DNA of 64,000 bases from Xanthobacter sp. YC-JY1 (GCF_021730305.1 NZ_CP032674.1:2155001-2219000), one strand, 5' to 3'; shown: positions 1 through 8,977, counted from the stretch's first letter. Numbers and translations: made by a program. Notes: generated by a model from the letters alone, not told the origin.

Positions 1-368
1 TCACCGACCCGCGCTTCGCCACCAACGAGCTGCGCCACGAGAATGTGGATGCCCTGCAGGACGAGATGGAGAAGGTGCTCGCCAAGCAGCCGGTCGCCCA
101 CTGGCTCGATGCGCTCAACGGCAAGGGCGTGCCGTGCGGCCCCATCAACGACATCCCGCACATGATGCAGGACCCGCAGGTGGCGGCCCGCAACATGGTG
201 GTTTCGGTGAATGATCCCGTCGCCGGGACCATCAAGGTGGCCGGCAATCCCATCAAGGTAATCGGCCAGCCCGAGCCGGCCACCTTCGCGCCGCCGCCGG
301 AGCTTGACGCCAACCGCGCCCAGATCCTCGCCGAGTTCGTCGGCGCCGGTGCAGGAGCCAAGGCATGA
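1..368 (+). CDS. Family III CoA-transferase (CaiB/BaiF type), C-terminal part
   Basis: The frame is open from the left edge, so the N-terminal three quarters lie outside the window; about 121 residues are visible. The visible part begins TDPRFATNELRHEN, followed by segments such as GVPCGPINDIPHMMQDPQVAARNM, which is the typical C-terminal domain of CaiB/BaiF (formyl-CoA transferase-like) enzymes. These move CoA between an acyl-CoA and a free carboxylic acid in the cytosol. The catalytic Asp lies upstream and cannot be checked. The stop codon overlaps the start of the next gene as ATGA, so the two are probably translated together. The acid it activates is unknown; the decarboxylase and TRAP genes that follow suggest a dicarboxylate. 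Confidence 0.88.
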   Translation, partial: TDPRFATNELRHENVDALQDEMEKVLAKQPVAHWLDALNGKGVPCGPINDIPHMMQDPQVAARNMVVSVNDPVAGTIKVAGNPIKVIGQPEPATFAPPPELDANRAQILAEFVGAGAGAKA

Positions 369-1177
369 GCGCCCCCGCATCGCCGACGCCGGCCCCGGCG
401 CCCATGGTTATCGCCTCGGTGACCAACGGGGTGGGCACCATCTCCCTCAACAACGTCGCTCGTCGCAACGCCCTGAGCGCCGCTCTGCTGGACGCCTTCA
501 TCGACGCTCTTGCGGACTTCAAGGCCAAGTCGGTGCGGGCGGTGATCCTGCGCGCCGCGCCGGGCCTCAAGGTCTGGTCCGCCGGGCACGACATCAAGGA
601 GCTGCCGCGGGGGCACGAAGACCCGCTCGGCTACGGCGATCCCCTGGAGCGGGCGCTGCGGGCCATCCGCAGCTATCCCGGGCCAGTGATCGCCATGATC
701 CAGGGCTCCGTCTGGGGTGGCGCGTTCGATCTGGTTCTTTCCTGCGACATCATCATTGGCGACGAGACCAGTGAATTTGCCATCACGCCGGCGAACCTCG
801 GTCTGCCCTACAACACGACCGGCCTTCTCCATTGCCTCAACCGCCTGCCGCTGAATCTCATCAAGGAGATGTTCTTCACCGCGACCCCGGTGAAGGCGGA
901 CGATGCGGCGCGCTGGGGCATCCTCAACCATCTGGTGCCTTCGGCTCAGATCGAGGCCTACACTCAGTCCCTCGGCGAGCACATCACCACCAAGGCGCCG
1001 CTGGCAATTGCGGTGGTGAAGGAGCAGCTTCGGGTGCTCTCGGACCTGCAGCCGGTGGCGGCACAGGTCTTCGAACATATCGAGGACATGCGTCGGCAGG
1101 TCTACGAGAGCGCGGACTACGAGGAGGGGATCAACGCCTTCTTCGAGAAGCGTAAACCGCAGTTCAAGGGGGTCTGA
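365..1177 (+). CDS. scpB: Methylmalonyl-CoA decarboxylase (crotonase family)
   Basis: This 270-residue crotonase-fold enzyme closely resembles E. coli ScpB/YgfG, which decarboxylates methylmalonyl-CoA to propionyl-CoA. Shared blocks include SAGHDIKELP, GSVWGGAF, GLPYN and the ending FFEKRKPQF. The E. coli active-site residues His66, Gly110 and Tyr140 have counterparts at His75, Gly119 and Tyr149, a constant shift of nine caused by an N-terminal extension; Met14 is a possible alternative start. The usual hydratase glutamate pair is not evident. It overlaps the upstream CoA-transferase by four bases. In E. coli scp the partner is also a CoA-transferase (ScpC), but of a different family. Other malonyl-type acyl-CoAs are possible substrates. 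Confidence 0.85.
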   Translation: MSAPASPTPAPAPMVIASVTNGVGTISLNNVARRNALSAALLDAFIDALADFKAKSVRAVILRAAPGLKVWSAGHDIKELPRGHEDPLGYGDPLERALRAIRSYPGPVIAMIQGSVWGGAFDLVLSCDIIIGDETSEFAITPANLGLPYNTTGLLHCLNRLPLNLIKEMFFTATPVKADDAARWGILNHLVPSAQIEAYTQSLGEHITTKAPLAIAVVKEQLRVLSDLQPVAAQVFEHIEDMRRQVYESADYEEGINAFFEKRKPQFKGV

Positions 1178-1513
1178 TCCGGCCGGCGAGCGGCGCGGTG
1201 CGACCCGCTGTGCCGGGGCGGTGGCCCCGCCTTAAATGCGGCCCTGCCGCCCGTTGCAGTTCCGCGCCCGCTCGTCACCAGGCCGTGTTGGCCGGGGCAT
1301 GAGCCCCGGCCGTTCCGCCCGGATGCTCGGGCGGCGCCACGTTGCTCATGTGTGACTCTTGTCGACATGAGCCTTGCCCTGCGCCAGCGACCGAGTACCA
1401 TGGCCCGGGCCGGGTCTCCCGCTGGGATTTGAAACGATTGAAATTCCCGCCGGAAGCCAAGCTGCATCGAGCACAAAAGCGGACAAAGACGCCGCATTCC
1501 GTGTGGGAGGAAA
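1178..1513. other. Intergenic region without a gene, two hairpins
   Basis: I find no credible coding sequence in this 336-base gap; the frames crossing it are continuations of shadow frames. It holds a weak hairpin (1214-1229, six-base stem) and a strong one (1290-1311), then the presumed promoter region of the TRAP operon. The next gene has a clear ribosome binding site, GGGAGGA, five bases before its ATG. Confidence 0.6.
1290..1311. terminator. Strong hairpin after scpB, possible terminator
   Basis: A perfect nine-base stem (1290-1298 with 1303-1311) closes on the loop ATGA. It lies about 110 bases after the scpB stop codon and before the TRAP transporter. There is no T-run on either side, so it is not a classical intrinsic terminator. 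It could be a transcript-end stabiliser or part of an intergenic repeat. Confidence 0.4.
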
Positions 1514-2506
1514 TTGATGATCGACCGTCGCCGTGGCCTTGCGGCCGCGTTCGCCCTTGCGGCTGCCTTCACGCTCGGCGGGCCGGCCAGCGCCCAGACC
1601 AAGCTCAAGTGGGCGCATGTCTACGAGCCGTCCGAACCCTTCCACACCGCCTCCGTCTGGGCTGCGGGCGAGATCGCCAAGCGCACCAACGGGCGCTACC
1701 AGATCGATGTCTATCCCTCCTCGCAGCTCGGCAAGGAGAGCGACATCAACCAGGGCCTGACGCTCGGCACCGTGGATATGATCATCTCCGGCTCGAGCTT
1801 TGCCGGAAAGGCCTATCCGCCCATTGGCGTCACCTATTACCCCTACACCTTCCGCGATGCCGGCCACCTGCTGGCCTACGCCAAGAGCGACGTGTTCAAG
1901 GATCTCGCCAAGGGCTACGAGGACAAGACCGGCAACCATATCGTCGCCGTCACCTATTACGGCGTGCGCCAGTCCACCTCGAACAAGCCGTTCAAGACCT
2001 GCGCCGAGATGAAGGGCCTCAAGATCCGCGTGCCGGACGCCCCGGCCTATCTCGCTATGCCCAAGGCCTGCGGCGCCAACATCACCCCCATCGCCTTCGC
2101 CGAGGTCTATCTCGCCCTCCAGAACGGCACGGTGGATGCGCAGGAAAATCCGCTCACCACCATCGAGGCGAAGAAGTTCTACGAGGTGCAGAAGAACATC
2201 GTGCTGACGGGCCACATCGTGGACCACCTCAACACGATCATCTCCAGCAGCCTGTGGAAGAAGCTCTCGCCCGAGGACCAGAAGATCTTCACCGAGGTCA
2301 CCCAGGAAGCGGCCGCCAAGGCCACGGCCGAGGTGGCGCAGCGGGAGAAGGAACTGCTCGACATCTTCAAGCAGAAGGGCCTCACCGTGGTGGAGGTGGA
2401 CACGGACGACTTCCGCAACACCGTGATGAAGAACATCACCTTCGAGAGCTTCGGCTATCGCAAGGCCGACTGGGACCGCATCCAGGCCATCAAGAGCAAC
2501 ATGTGA
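1514..2506 (+). CDS. dctP: TRAP transporter substrate-binding protein (DctP family)
   Basis: This 330-residue periplasmic solute receptor has a Sec signal peptide: MIDRRRG, a hydrophobic stretch, and likely cleavage after GGPASA near residue 26. The mature part has the DctP-family pattern: an N-terminal KWAHVYEPSEPFH strand, a central SNKPFKTCAEMKGLKIRVP block with the arginine that usually binds the ligand carboxylate, and the helix region AEVYLALQNGTVDAQENPL. It would capture a carboxylate and pass it to the DctQ-DctM membrane pair encoded next. The start is fixed by GGGAGGA five bases upstream. The substrate cannot be read from sequence; the neighbouring CoA-transferase and decarboxylase suggest a C4 or branched dicarboxylate. 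Confidence 0.9.
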   Translation: MMIDRRRGLAAAFALAAAFTLGGPASAQTKLKWAHVYEPSEPFHTASVWAAGEIAKRTNGRYQIDVYPSSQLGKESDINQGLTLGTVDMIISGSSFAGKAYPPIGVTYYPYTFRDAGHLLAYAKSDVFKDLAKGYEDKTGNHIVAVTYYGVRQSTSNKPFKTCAEMKGLKIRVPDAPAYLAMPKACGANITPIAFAEVYLALQNGTVDAQENPLTTIEAKKFYEVQKNIVLTGHIVDHLNTIISSSLWKKLSPEDQKIFTEVTQEAAAKATAEVAQREKELLDIFKQKGLTVVEVDTDDFRNTVMKNITFESFGYRKADWDRIQAIKSNM

Positions 2507-2553
2507 GGCTGGGCGGTCTCCGGCTGCTCATATCGCCTCACAGGTCTCAACAA

Positions 2554-2666
2554 CCGTCATGCCCCGGCTTGTCCGGGGCATCCGCGGTGCCGCCGATGCG
2601 GTGCCCGTGATGCTCTCGCCGTTCTCGCCGATACGTGGATCCCCCTGACAAGCCGGGGGATGACGG
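2554..2666. repeat. Palindromic intergenic repeat element, copy 1
   Basis: The outer 30 bases on each side (2554-2583 and 2637-2666) are inverted repeats of one another with 27 of 30 positions matching. They have the form CCGTCATGCCCCGGCTTGTC and its mirror. Each arm can also fold on itself (CCCCGG...CCGGGG). The roughly 50-base centre is not conserved. This looks like the short palindromic repeats scattered between genes in many alphaproteobacteria. It sits between dctP and dctQ and may attenuate or stabilise the transcript. A decayed second copy lies at 51535-51646. Confidence 0.7.
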
Positions 2667-2729
2667 CGGCGGGCAGGGCTCCGCTTTCTTGATTTCCGCG
2701 CGCACCTTTCCCTCAGCCCGGACCCCTTC

Positions 2730-3311
2730 ATGGCCCAAGAAGTCCACACCCGCGTCACCGGCGAGGAACTCGCCCATACGTTCGAGCAGCAGGAGGAGGT
2801 GGACCTCTCCGGCTACGCCTTCGAGGACTGGATCACCCTCGCCATCTTCTGGATCATGGCGGGGCTGGTCTTCACCCAGTTCTTCACCCGCTACGTGCTG
2901 AACGACAGTTTCTCGTGGACCGAGGAGCTTGCCACCTATTGCCTCGTGGCGGTGGTGTTCATCGGTGCGGCCATGTGCGTGCGGCTCTCCCGGCACATCC
3001 AGGTGGACCTCATCTACCGCTTCCTGCCGGAGCGGGCCGGGCACGTGCTCTCGCTGTTCGTGGACCTCGTGCGCACCAGCTTCATCGCCTACGGCGTGTG
3101 GCTGATGGTGCGCTACATCGCCCTCGTCGGCGACGAGCCCATGGTGATGGTCGATGCGCCGAAGAGCGTCGTCTACTACGCGGTCCTGTTCGGCTTCGTG
3201 ATGATGCTGATCCGCTCGGTCCAGGTCGCCATCGGCAACATCCGCCGCGGCTACAGCGTGCTCGAACGCCCCGAGGCGTTCGAAGGCACCTACGATCACA
3301 AGGGGGACTGA
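2730..3311 (+). CDS. dctQ: TRAP transporter small permease (DctQ family)
   Basis: This 193-residue inner-membrane protein has four hydrophobic segments (roughly residues 32-50, 68-88, 110-130 and 148-168) and the DctQ pattern, including the conserved FTRYVLNDSFSWTEELATY region after the first segment. It pairs with DctM to form the transporter. Its N-terminus carries an unusual 25-residue cytosolic stretch rich in Glu. No good ribosome binding site precedes the ATG, so translation may depend on the upstream gene, although the palindromic repeat separates them. Three bases separate it from dctM. Confidence 0.88.
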   Translation: MAQEVHTRVTGEELAHTFEQQEEVDLSGYAFEDWITLAIFWIMAGLVFTQFFTRYVLNDSFSWTEELATYCLVAVVFIGAAMCVRLSRHIQVDLIYRFLPERAGHVLSLFVDLVRTSFIAYGVWLMVRYIALVGDEPMVMVDAPKSVVYYAVLFGFVMMLIRSVQVAIGNIRRGYSVLERPEAFEGTYDHKGD

Positions 3312-3314
3312 GCC

Positions 3315-4721
3315 ATGTGGCTGCTCATCGGCGGGTTCCTCTTCCTGATGCTCTGCGGTGTGCCGGTGGCCATCGCCATGGCCGGGGCGTCGCTCGTCTA
3401 CATCCTCGTCAGCGGCACCGTGCCGGACGTGGTCATCGCCCAGCGCATGATCGCCGGCGTGGAGAGCTTTCCGCTTCTGGCGGTGCCGTTCTTCATCCTT
3501 GCCGGCAACCTCATGAACATCGCCGGCGTCACCGGGCGCATCTATGCCTTCGCGGTGGCGCTGGTCGGCTGGATGCGCGGCGGCTTGGGCCAGGTGAACA
3601 TCATCGGCTCGGTGATCTTCTCCGGCATGTCCGGCACCGCCATTGCCGATGCGGCCGGGCTCGGCACCATCGAGATCAAGGCCATGAAGGACCATGGCTA
3701 TTCCACGGAGTTCGCGGTCGGTGTCACCGCCGCCTCTGCGACGCTGGGGCCGATCATTCCGCCCAGCCTGCCGTTCGTGATCTACGGGATGCTGGCCAAC
3801 GTCTCCATCGGCGCGCTCTTCCTCGGTGGCGTGGTGCCCGGCGTGGTGATGACGCTGCTGATGATGGCGACGGTCGCCTATTTCGCCCGCCGCAACGGCT
3901 GGGGCTCCGATGCCGCCTTCAACTGGCGGCAACTGCTCTCGGCCAGCATCGAGGTCGTGATCGTGCTGGCCTTCCCGGCGGCGGTCTATGTGATGATCGA
4001 GGTCGGGCTCTCGACCAACCAGGCCGTCCTCATCGCCCTCGCGGTGCTGATCGCCCTCGACTGGTACTTCGACTTCTCCGCCGTCATGGCGCTGATGACG
4101 CCGGTCATCCTCATCGGCGGCATGACGCTCGGCTGGTTCACGCCCACTGAGGCGGCGGTGGCGGCGGTGATCTGGTCGCTGTTCCTGGGGCTGGTGCGCT
4201 ACCGCTCCATGACATTGAAGACGCTGGCGAAAGCGACCTTCGATACCATCGAGACGACGGCATCGGTGCTGTTCATCGTCACCGCGGCGTCCATCTTCGC
4301 GTGGCTGCTGACGGCGAGCCAGGCGGCGCAGATGCTGTCGGACGCCATCCTTGGCTTCACCCAGAACAAGTGGGTGTTCCTGGCGCTGGCCAACCTGCTC
4401 ATCCTGTTCGTGGGCTGCTTCATCGACACCATCGCGGCCATCACGATCCTGGTGCCGATCCTGCTGCCCATCGTGCTCAAGCTCGGCATCGACCCGATCC
4501 ATTTCGGGCTCATCATGACGCTGAACCTGATGATCGGGCTGCTGCACCCGCCGCTGGGCATGGTGCTGTTCGTGCTGGCGCGGGTGGCGCGGCTCTCGGT
4601 GGAACGCACCACCATGGCCATCCTGCCCTGGCTGGTGCCGTTGATGATCGCGCTGCTCGCGATCACCTACATTCCCGGCCTCACCCTCTGGCTGCCCCAT
4701 GCCATGGGGCTTGGACGCTGA
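3315..4721 (+). CDS. dctM: TRAP transporter large permease (DctM family)
   Basis: This 468-residue, highly hydrophobic protein has the repeated TRAP large-permease signature: GVPVAIAMAGASLVY near the start, PFFILAGNLMNIAG, SGTAIADAAGLGTIE, and in the second half FVGCFIDTIAAITILVPIL and the HPPLGMVLFV block. It is the sodium-coupled transport subunit of the DctPQM system. Length is somewhat above the usual 425-430 residues because of a longer middle loop (about residues 190-260). The ribosome binding site AGGGGG lies eight bases before the ATG and inside the end of dctQ. Confidence 0.92.
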   Translation: MWLLIGGFLFLMLCGVPVAIAMAGASLVYILVSGTVPDVVIAQRMIAGVESFPLLAVPFFILAGNLMNIAGVTGRIYAFAVALVGWMRGGLGQVNIIGSVIFSGMSGTAIADAAGLGTIEIKAMKDHGYSTEFAVGVTAASATLGPIIPPSLPFVIYGMLANVSIGALFLGGVVPGVVMTLLMMATVAYFARRNGWGSDAAFNWRQLLSASIEVVIVLAFPAAVYVMIEVGLSTNQAVLIALAVLIALDWYFDFSAVMALMTPVILIGGMTLGWFTPTEAAVAAVIWSLFLGLVRYRSMTLKTLAKATFDTIETTASVLFIVTAASIFAWLLTASQAAQMLSDAILGFTQNKWVFLALANLLILFVGCFIDTIAAITILVPILLPIVLKLGIDPIHFGLIMTLNLMIGLLHPPLGMVLFVLARVARLSVERTTMAILPWLVPLMIALLAITYIPGLTLWLPHAMGLGR

Positions 4722-4727
4722 GGGCGA

Positions 4728-5135
4728 TCAGGCGCCCGTCCGTCCCTCGGGGGCGGACGGGGCGATGACGCGGCGGCCTTCCTCGGCCTTGTAGTAATAC
4801 TGGCTCGCCACCAGCCAGCCCTTCAACGGCCGCAGGGGCGGGATGCAGGTGAGCAGCAAAAGGGGCAGCGTGGTCACGAGGTGGACCCAGTAGGGCGCCT
4901 GGAAGGCCACCTCCAGCCAGATGGCGAAGAGAACCGCCGGCACGCAGGCGAAGCACATGACGAAGAAGGCCGGCCCATCCGCCGGATCGGCGAAGGAATA
5001 ATCGAGCCCGCAGACCTCGCAGGCCGGGGCAATCGTCAGGAAGCCATTGAAAAGGTGGCCCTCGCCGCAGCGGGGGCAACGGCCTCTCACGCCCGTCGAA
5101 AGGGGCGAGAGCCTCGGCCAATGTTGTTCGTTCAT
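4728..5135 (-). CDS. DUF983 membrane protein with two CxxC pairs
   Basis: This 135-residue protein of the DUF983 family has two zinc-ribbon-like cysteine pairs, CPRC (20-23) and CEVC (39-42), followed by two transmembrane segments (about 54-76 and 82-99), then the PLKGWLVASQYYYKAEE tail. I chose the start MNEQHWP because GGAGAAG lies just before it; the frame is open further upstream, but that extension is low-complexity and not family-like. Function of the family is unknown. It is convergent with dctM (six bases apart) and divergent from crtY, so it shares an upstream region with the carotenoid genes. Confidence 0.8.
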   Translation of the reverse strand: MNEQHWPRLSPLSTGVRGRCPRCGEGHLFNGFLTIAPACEVCGLDYSFADPADGPAFFVMCFACVPAVLFAIWLEVAFQAPYWVHLVTTLPLLLLTCIPPLRPLKGWLVASQYYYKAEEGRRVIAPSAPEGRTGA

Positions 5136-5364
5136 GTCTTCTCCCGGGCCGGTGCGGGCGTCTGCCCATCCGGCGTCACGCGGGTCTGGCGATTGTTCGC
5201 CGGCGCAGTGTGCTCCCGTCAGGTAAGTGTCGACCGAGCCACCCGCAAGTGAGACCGAGTCGCAGCGGCACCAGGCCGCATCCATCCTGACGCAGGGGGT
5301 GACACGCGGCCGGACGCCCTTTATTCGGCTTTCAGGAGGCGCAACCCAAGGGAACGGGGCGGGC

Positions 5365-6522
5365 ATGGATATCGTTTTCGTCGGTGCCGGGCTCGCCAAT
5401 TGCCTGATCGCCGCCCGCATCGCCGAACGGCGCAGCCGCGTGCGGGTGCTGTTGCTGGAGGCCGGCGAAAGCGTCGGCGGCAACCACAGCTGGTCCTATC
5501 ATTCCAGCGATTTCGGCCGCATGCAGCACGCCTTCCTCAGCCCGTTCCGCGCCCATGTGTGGATGGGGCACGACGTGCACTTCCCGGCCTACTCGCGCAT
5601 CCTCAAGGGCCATTACGGCACCATCACCTCCGAGCGCATGTCGCAGGTGATGCACGAGCGCCTCCATCCATCCATCCGGCTCAACGCCAAGGTGGCCCAT
5701 GTGGCGGCCGATCATGTCGTCCTCGCCGGCGGCGAGCGCATCGATGCTGGGGCGGTGATCGACGGACGCGGGCCGGTCTCGTCGCGCCACCTTGACCTCG
5801 GCTTTCAGAAGTTCCTCGGCCAGGAGGTGCAGCTCACCCGTCCGCACGGCCTGCACCGGCCTTTCATCATGGATGCGCGGGTGGAGCAGATCGACGGCTA
5901 TCGCTTTGTCTATGTGCTGCCGCTGGACCCGCAGACGCTGCTGATCGAGGACACCTATTATTCCAGCGGCGCCGAACTCCCCATCGAGACACTGCGCGGC
6001 CGCATCGCCGCCTATGCCGCCACGCAGGGCTGGGAGATCGACCACGTGGTGCGCGAAGAGGAAGGCGTCCTGCCCATCGCCCTTGGCGGCGATATCGGCG
6101 CCTTCCTGGCCGAGGCGCCCCAGGGGGTCGCGCGGGTCGGGCTGCGAGCGGCACTGTTCCACCCCACCACCGGCTATTCCCTGCCGGATGCACTGGAACT
6201 CGCGGACCTCGTGAGCGAGCTGCCGGATATGTCGGGCCCGGCGATCGCCGCCTTCGTGCGTCAGCACGCGGCCCGACGCTGGGAGAGCCGCGGGTTCTTC
6301 CGGCTGCTCAACCGGATGCTGTTCCGCGCGGCCGCGCCGGATCGCCGCTATGCCATCCTCGAGCGCTTTTACCGCTTGCCCGAGGACCTGATCCAACGCT
6401 TCTACGGGGATCGCCTCACGTTCAAGGACAAGGCACGCATCCTTACGGGCCGTCCGCCCGTATCGGTGCTGAAGGCCCTTTCCTGCCTCCCCGAGACGAA
6501 ATCCGCTATCGGTCCCAGATAA
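5365..6522 (+). CDS. crtY: Lycopene beta-cyclase
   Basis: This 385-residue flavoprotein of the CrtY family cyclises both ends of lycopene to make beta-carotene. It shows the N-terminal dinucleotide-binding fold (VFVGAGLANCLIAARIAE), the GGNHSWSYH block, and the characteristic LLIEDTYYSS region near residue 195, with ALFHPTTGYSLPDAL towards the C-terminus. The open frame extends upstream, but the ATG at 5365 matches the normal CrtY N-terminus and length. It is the first gene of the crt run, and its stop overlaps the crtI start by one base (TAATG). Confidence 0.93.
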   Translation: MDIVFVGAGLANCLIAARIAERRSRVRVLLLEAGESVGGNHSWSYHSSDFGRMQHAFLSPFRAHVWMGHDVHFPAYSRILKGHYGTITSERMSQVMHERLHPSIRLNAKVAHVAADHVVLAGGERIDAGAVIDGRGPVSSRHLDLGFQKFLGQEVQLTRPHGLHRPFIMDARVEQIDGYRFVYVLPLDPQTLLIEDTYYSSGAELPIETLRGRIAAYAATQGWEIDHVVREEEGVLPIALGGDIGAFLAEAPQGVARVGLRAALFHPTTGYSLPDALELADLVSELPDMSGPAIAAFVRQHAARRWESRGFFRLLNRMLFRAAAPDRRYAILERFYRLPEDLIQRFYGDRLTFKDKARILTGRPPVSVLKALSCLPETKSAIGPR

Positions 6523-8039
6523 TGCTCGACGTCACCAAGTCTCCCCGCCGCGCCGCCGTCATCGGGTCCGGATTCGGCGGGCTCTCCCTCGCCATCCGCC
6601 TGCAGGCAGCCGGCATCGCTACCACCATCTTCGAGCAGCGGGACAAGCCCGGCGGCCGGGCCTATGTCTACGAGGACAAAGGCTTCACCTTCGATGGCGG
6701 GCCGACCGTCATCACCGACCCCTCCTGCCTCGAAGAGGTCTATGAGGCGGCCGGACGGCGGCTCAGCGACTATGTGGACCTGATCTCGGTCTCGCCCTTC
6801 TACCGGCTGCTGTGGTCGGACGGCCGGCAGTTCGACTATGTGAACGAGCAGACCGCCCTCGACGCCCAGATCGCCGCCTTCAACCCGGCGGATGTGGAAG
6901 GCTACCGGCGCTTCTTCGCCTATTCCAAGGCGGTGTTCGAGGAGGGCTATCTCAAGCTCGGCGCCGTGCCGTTCCTGAATTTCTCCGACATGATGAAGGC
7001 CGGCCCGCAGCTGGCGAAGCTCCAGGCGTGGCGCTCGGTCTATTCCATGGTGTCGAGCTTCATCAAGGACGAGCACCTGCGGGAAGCCTTCTCCTTCCAC
7101 TCGCTGCTGGTGGGCGGAAACCCCTTCTCCACCTCGTCCATCTACGCCCTCATCCATGCGCTGGAGCGCAAATGGGGCGTGTTCTTCCCCCGCGGCGGCA
7201 CCGGCGCGCTGGTGCGCGGCATGGTGAAGCTGTTCACCGACCTCGGCGGTACCATCCACCTTTCCGCCAAGGTCGATGAGATCGTCGTTGAGGGCGACCG
7301 CGCCACCGGCGTGCGCGTCGGAGGGGAGATGCGACCGTTCGACCTCGTCGCCTCCAACGCGGACGTGGTGCACACCTATGCCCACCTCATGCGCAACAGC
7401 GCGCGCGGGAAGGCGGAGGGCGCCAAGCTGGCGCGCAAGCGGCATTCCATGTCGCTGTTCGTCATCTATTTCGGCGCCAACCGCACCTGGGACCATCTCC
7501 AGCACCACACGGTGCTGTTTGGCCCGCGCTATCGCGGCCTTGTGGACGAGATCTTCAAGGGCCCGCGCCTGCCGGACGATTTCTCGCTCTATCTCCACGC
7601 ACCGACCGTGACCGACAAGTCGCTGGCGCCGGAGGGCTCCACCGCCTTCTACGTGCTCTCCCCCGTGCCGCATCTCGGCATGGCGGAGATCGACTGGGAG
7701 GTGGAGGGCCCGAAGTATCGCGACCGCATCCTCGGGCATCTGGAGCAGCGTCTGCTGCCGGGGCTCAAGGAAAGCCTCGTTACGACGCGCATCCTGACGC
7801 CCTTCGGCTTCCGGGACGAACTCTCCGCTCATCTCGGTTCGGCCTTCTCGGTGGAGCCGATCCTCACGCAGTCGGCCTGGTTCCGCCCGCACAACCGCGA
7901 CGACAAGATCGCCAACCTCTATTTCGCCGGCGCCGGCACCCATCCGGGCGCGGGTGTGCCCGGCGTGGTGGGCTCGGCCAAGGCGACGGCCGGCCTTATC
8001 CTCGAAGATCTCGGCATCGCCGCCCGGTCGCCGGCATGA
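6522..8039 (+). CDS. crtI: Phytoene desaturase
   Basis: This 505-residue CrtI-type desaturase oxidises phytoene to lycopene using FAD. The N-terminal FAD site reads AAVIGSGFGGLSLAIRLQ, followed by GGRAYVYEDKGFTFDGGP. The C-terminal CrtI signature NLYFAGAGTHPGAGVPGVVG spans about residues 463-482. Length is normal for the family. It is translationally linked to crtY (one-base overlap) and to crtB (ATGA overlap). The number of desaturation steps cannot be read from sequence, but the presence of crtY and crtX implies the four-step product lycopene. Confidence 0.95.
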   Translation: MLDVTKSPRRAAVIGSGFGGLSLAIRLQAAGIATTIFEQRDKPGGRAYVYEDKGFTFDGGPTVITDPSCLEEVYEAAGRRLSDYVDLISVSPFYRLLWSDGRQFDYVNEQTALDAQIAAFNPADVEGYRRFFAYSKAVFEEGYLKLGAVPFLNFSDMMKAGPQLAKLQAWRSVYSMVSSFIKDEHLREAFSFHSLLVGGNPFSTSSIYALIHALERKWGVFFPRGGTGALVRGMVKLFTDLGGTIHLSAKVDEIVVEGDRATGVRVGGEMRPFDLVASNADVVHTYAHLMRNSARGKAEGAKLARKRHSMSLFVIYFGANRTWDHLQHHTVLFGPRYRGLVDEIFKGPRLPDDFSLYLHAPTVTDKSLAPEGSTAFYVLSPVPHLGMAEIDWEVEGPKYRDRILGHLEQRLLPGLKESLVTTRILTPFGFRDELSAHLGSAFSVEPILTQSAWFRPHNRDDKIANLYFAGAGTHPGAGVPGVVGSAKATAGLILEDLGIAARSPA

Positions 8040-8977
8040 GTGGGGCAGACGCTGCTCCGGACGTGGTGGGTGCGAGCGAGGAGGCCATCGCCAAGGGCTC
8101 CAAGAGCTTCGCCGCCGCCGCCCGGCTGTTCGCGCCGCGCATGCGCGAAGACGCGGTGATGCTCTATGCGTGGTGCCGCCACTGCGACGACGTGGTGGAC
8201 GGGCAGGAGCTGGGCCACGGCCGCATCGCGAGCGCGCAGACGCCGGCCGAGCGGCTGGATGCCCTGTTCGAGGAGACACGCCGGGCCTATCGCGGCGTCC
8301 CGTCCTCCCATCCCGCCTTCGCCGCCTTCGCCGAGGTGGTCCGCCGCAACGACATTCCCGAGCGCCATCCCCTCGACCTGCTCGAGGGCTTCCGCATGGA
8401 TGTGGAAGACCGCCGCTACGAGACCCTCGATGACACGCTCACCTACTGCTACCACGTGGCCGGCGTGGTGGGGGTGATGATGGCGCTGATCATGGGGGCG
8501 CGGGACGAGGTGGTGCTGGACCGGGCGAGCGATCTCGGCCTCGGCTTCCAGCTCACCAACATCTCCCGCGACGTGATCGAGGATGCCGGCATCGGCCGCG
8601 TCTATGTGCCGGAGACCTTTCTTCTCATGGAGGGCGTGCCGGACGGCGGGATCGCCGCACCCGAACATCGTCCGCAGGTCGCCGCCGCCGTCGCGCGGCT
8701 GCTGGACGTGGCCGAGCCCTATTACGAGCAGGCGGTGATCGGCATGGGCGCCCTGCCGTTCCGCGCCGCCGCCGCCGTGGGCGCCGCGCGCTGCGTCTAT
8801 CGCGCCATCGGCACCGAAGTGCGCCGGCGCGGGCCGAAGGCGTGGGATGCGCGCGTCTCCACCACCAAGGCGCAGAAGATCGGCTATCTCATGCAGGGCA
8901 TCGGCCTCGCCCTCGCCACCCGGCGCAGCGGCCCGCAGCCGCCGCGCCCGACGCATTTGTGGACACGGCCGCGATGA
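8036..8977 (+). CDS. crtB: Phytoene synthase
   Basis: This 313-residue squalene/phytoene synthase joins two geranylgeranyl diphosphates. Both Mg-binding aspartate regions are present: AWCRHCDDVVDGQ near residues 45-57 and LTNISRDVIEDAGIGRVYVP near residues 172-191. FAPRMREDAVMLY is the family's first conserved block. The gene overlaps crtI and crtX by four bases on each side. The precursor enzyme CrtE is not in this window. Confidence 0.95.
   Translation: MSGADAAPDVVGASEEAIAKGSKSFAAAARLFAPRMREDAVMLYAWCRHCDDVVDGQELGHGRIASAQTPAERLDALFEETRRAYRGVPSSHPAFAAFAEVVRRNDIPERHPLDLLEGFRMDVEDRRYETLDDTLTYCYHVAGVVGVMMALIMGARDEVVLDRASDLGLGFQLTNISRDVIEDAGIGRVYVPETFLLMEGVPDGGIAAPEHRPQVAAAVARLLDVAEPYYEQAVIGMGALPFRAAAAVGAARCVYRAIGTEVRRRGPKAWDARVSTTKAQKIGYLMQGIGLALATRRSGPQPPRPTHLWTRPR

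Noticed and set aside
1214-1229. Hairpin with six-base GC stem after scpB
   Set aside because: Short stem in GC-rich sequence and no T-run; the hairpin at 1290-1311 is the better candidate.
2547-4700. Very long minus-strand open frame (over 700 codons) antisense to dctQM
   Set aside because: Its translation is dominated by His, Asp, Arg, Glu and Gly, the typical mirror of a GC-rich membrane protein gene; dctQ and dctM on the other strand have clear families and ribosome binding sites.
6402-8279. 625-codon minus-strand frame opposite crtI
   Set aside because: Antisense shadow of a well-identified gene; composition is arginine-, histidine- and glycine-rich without any family pattern.
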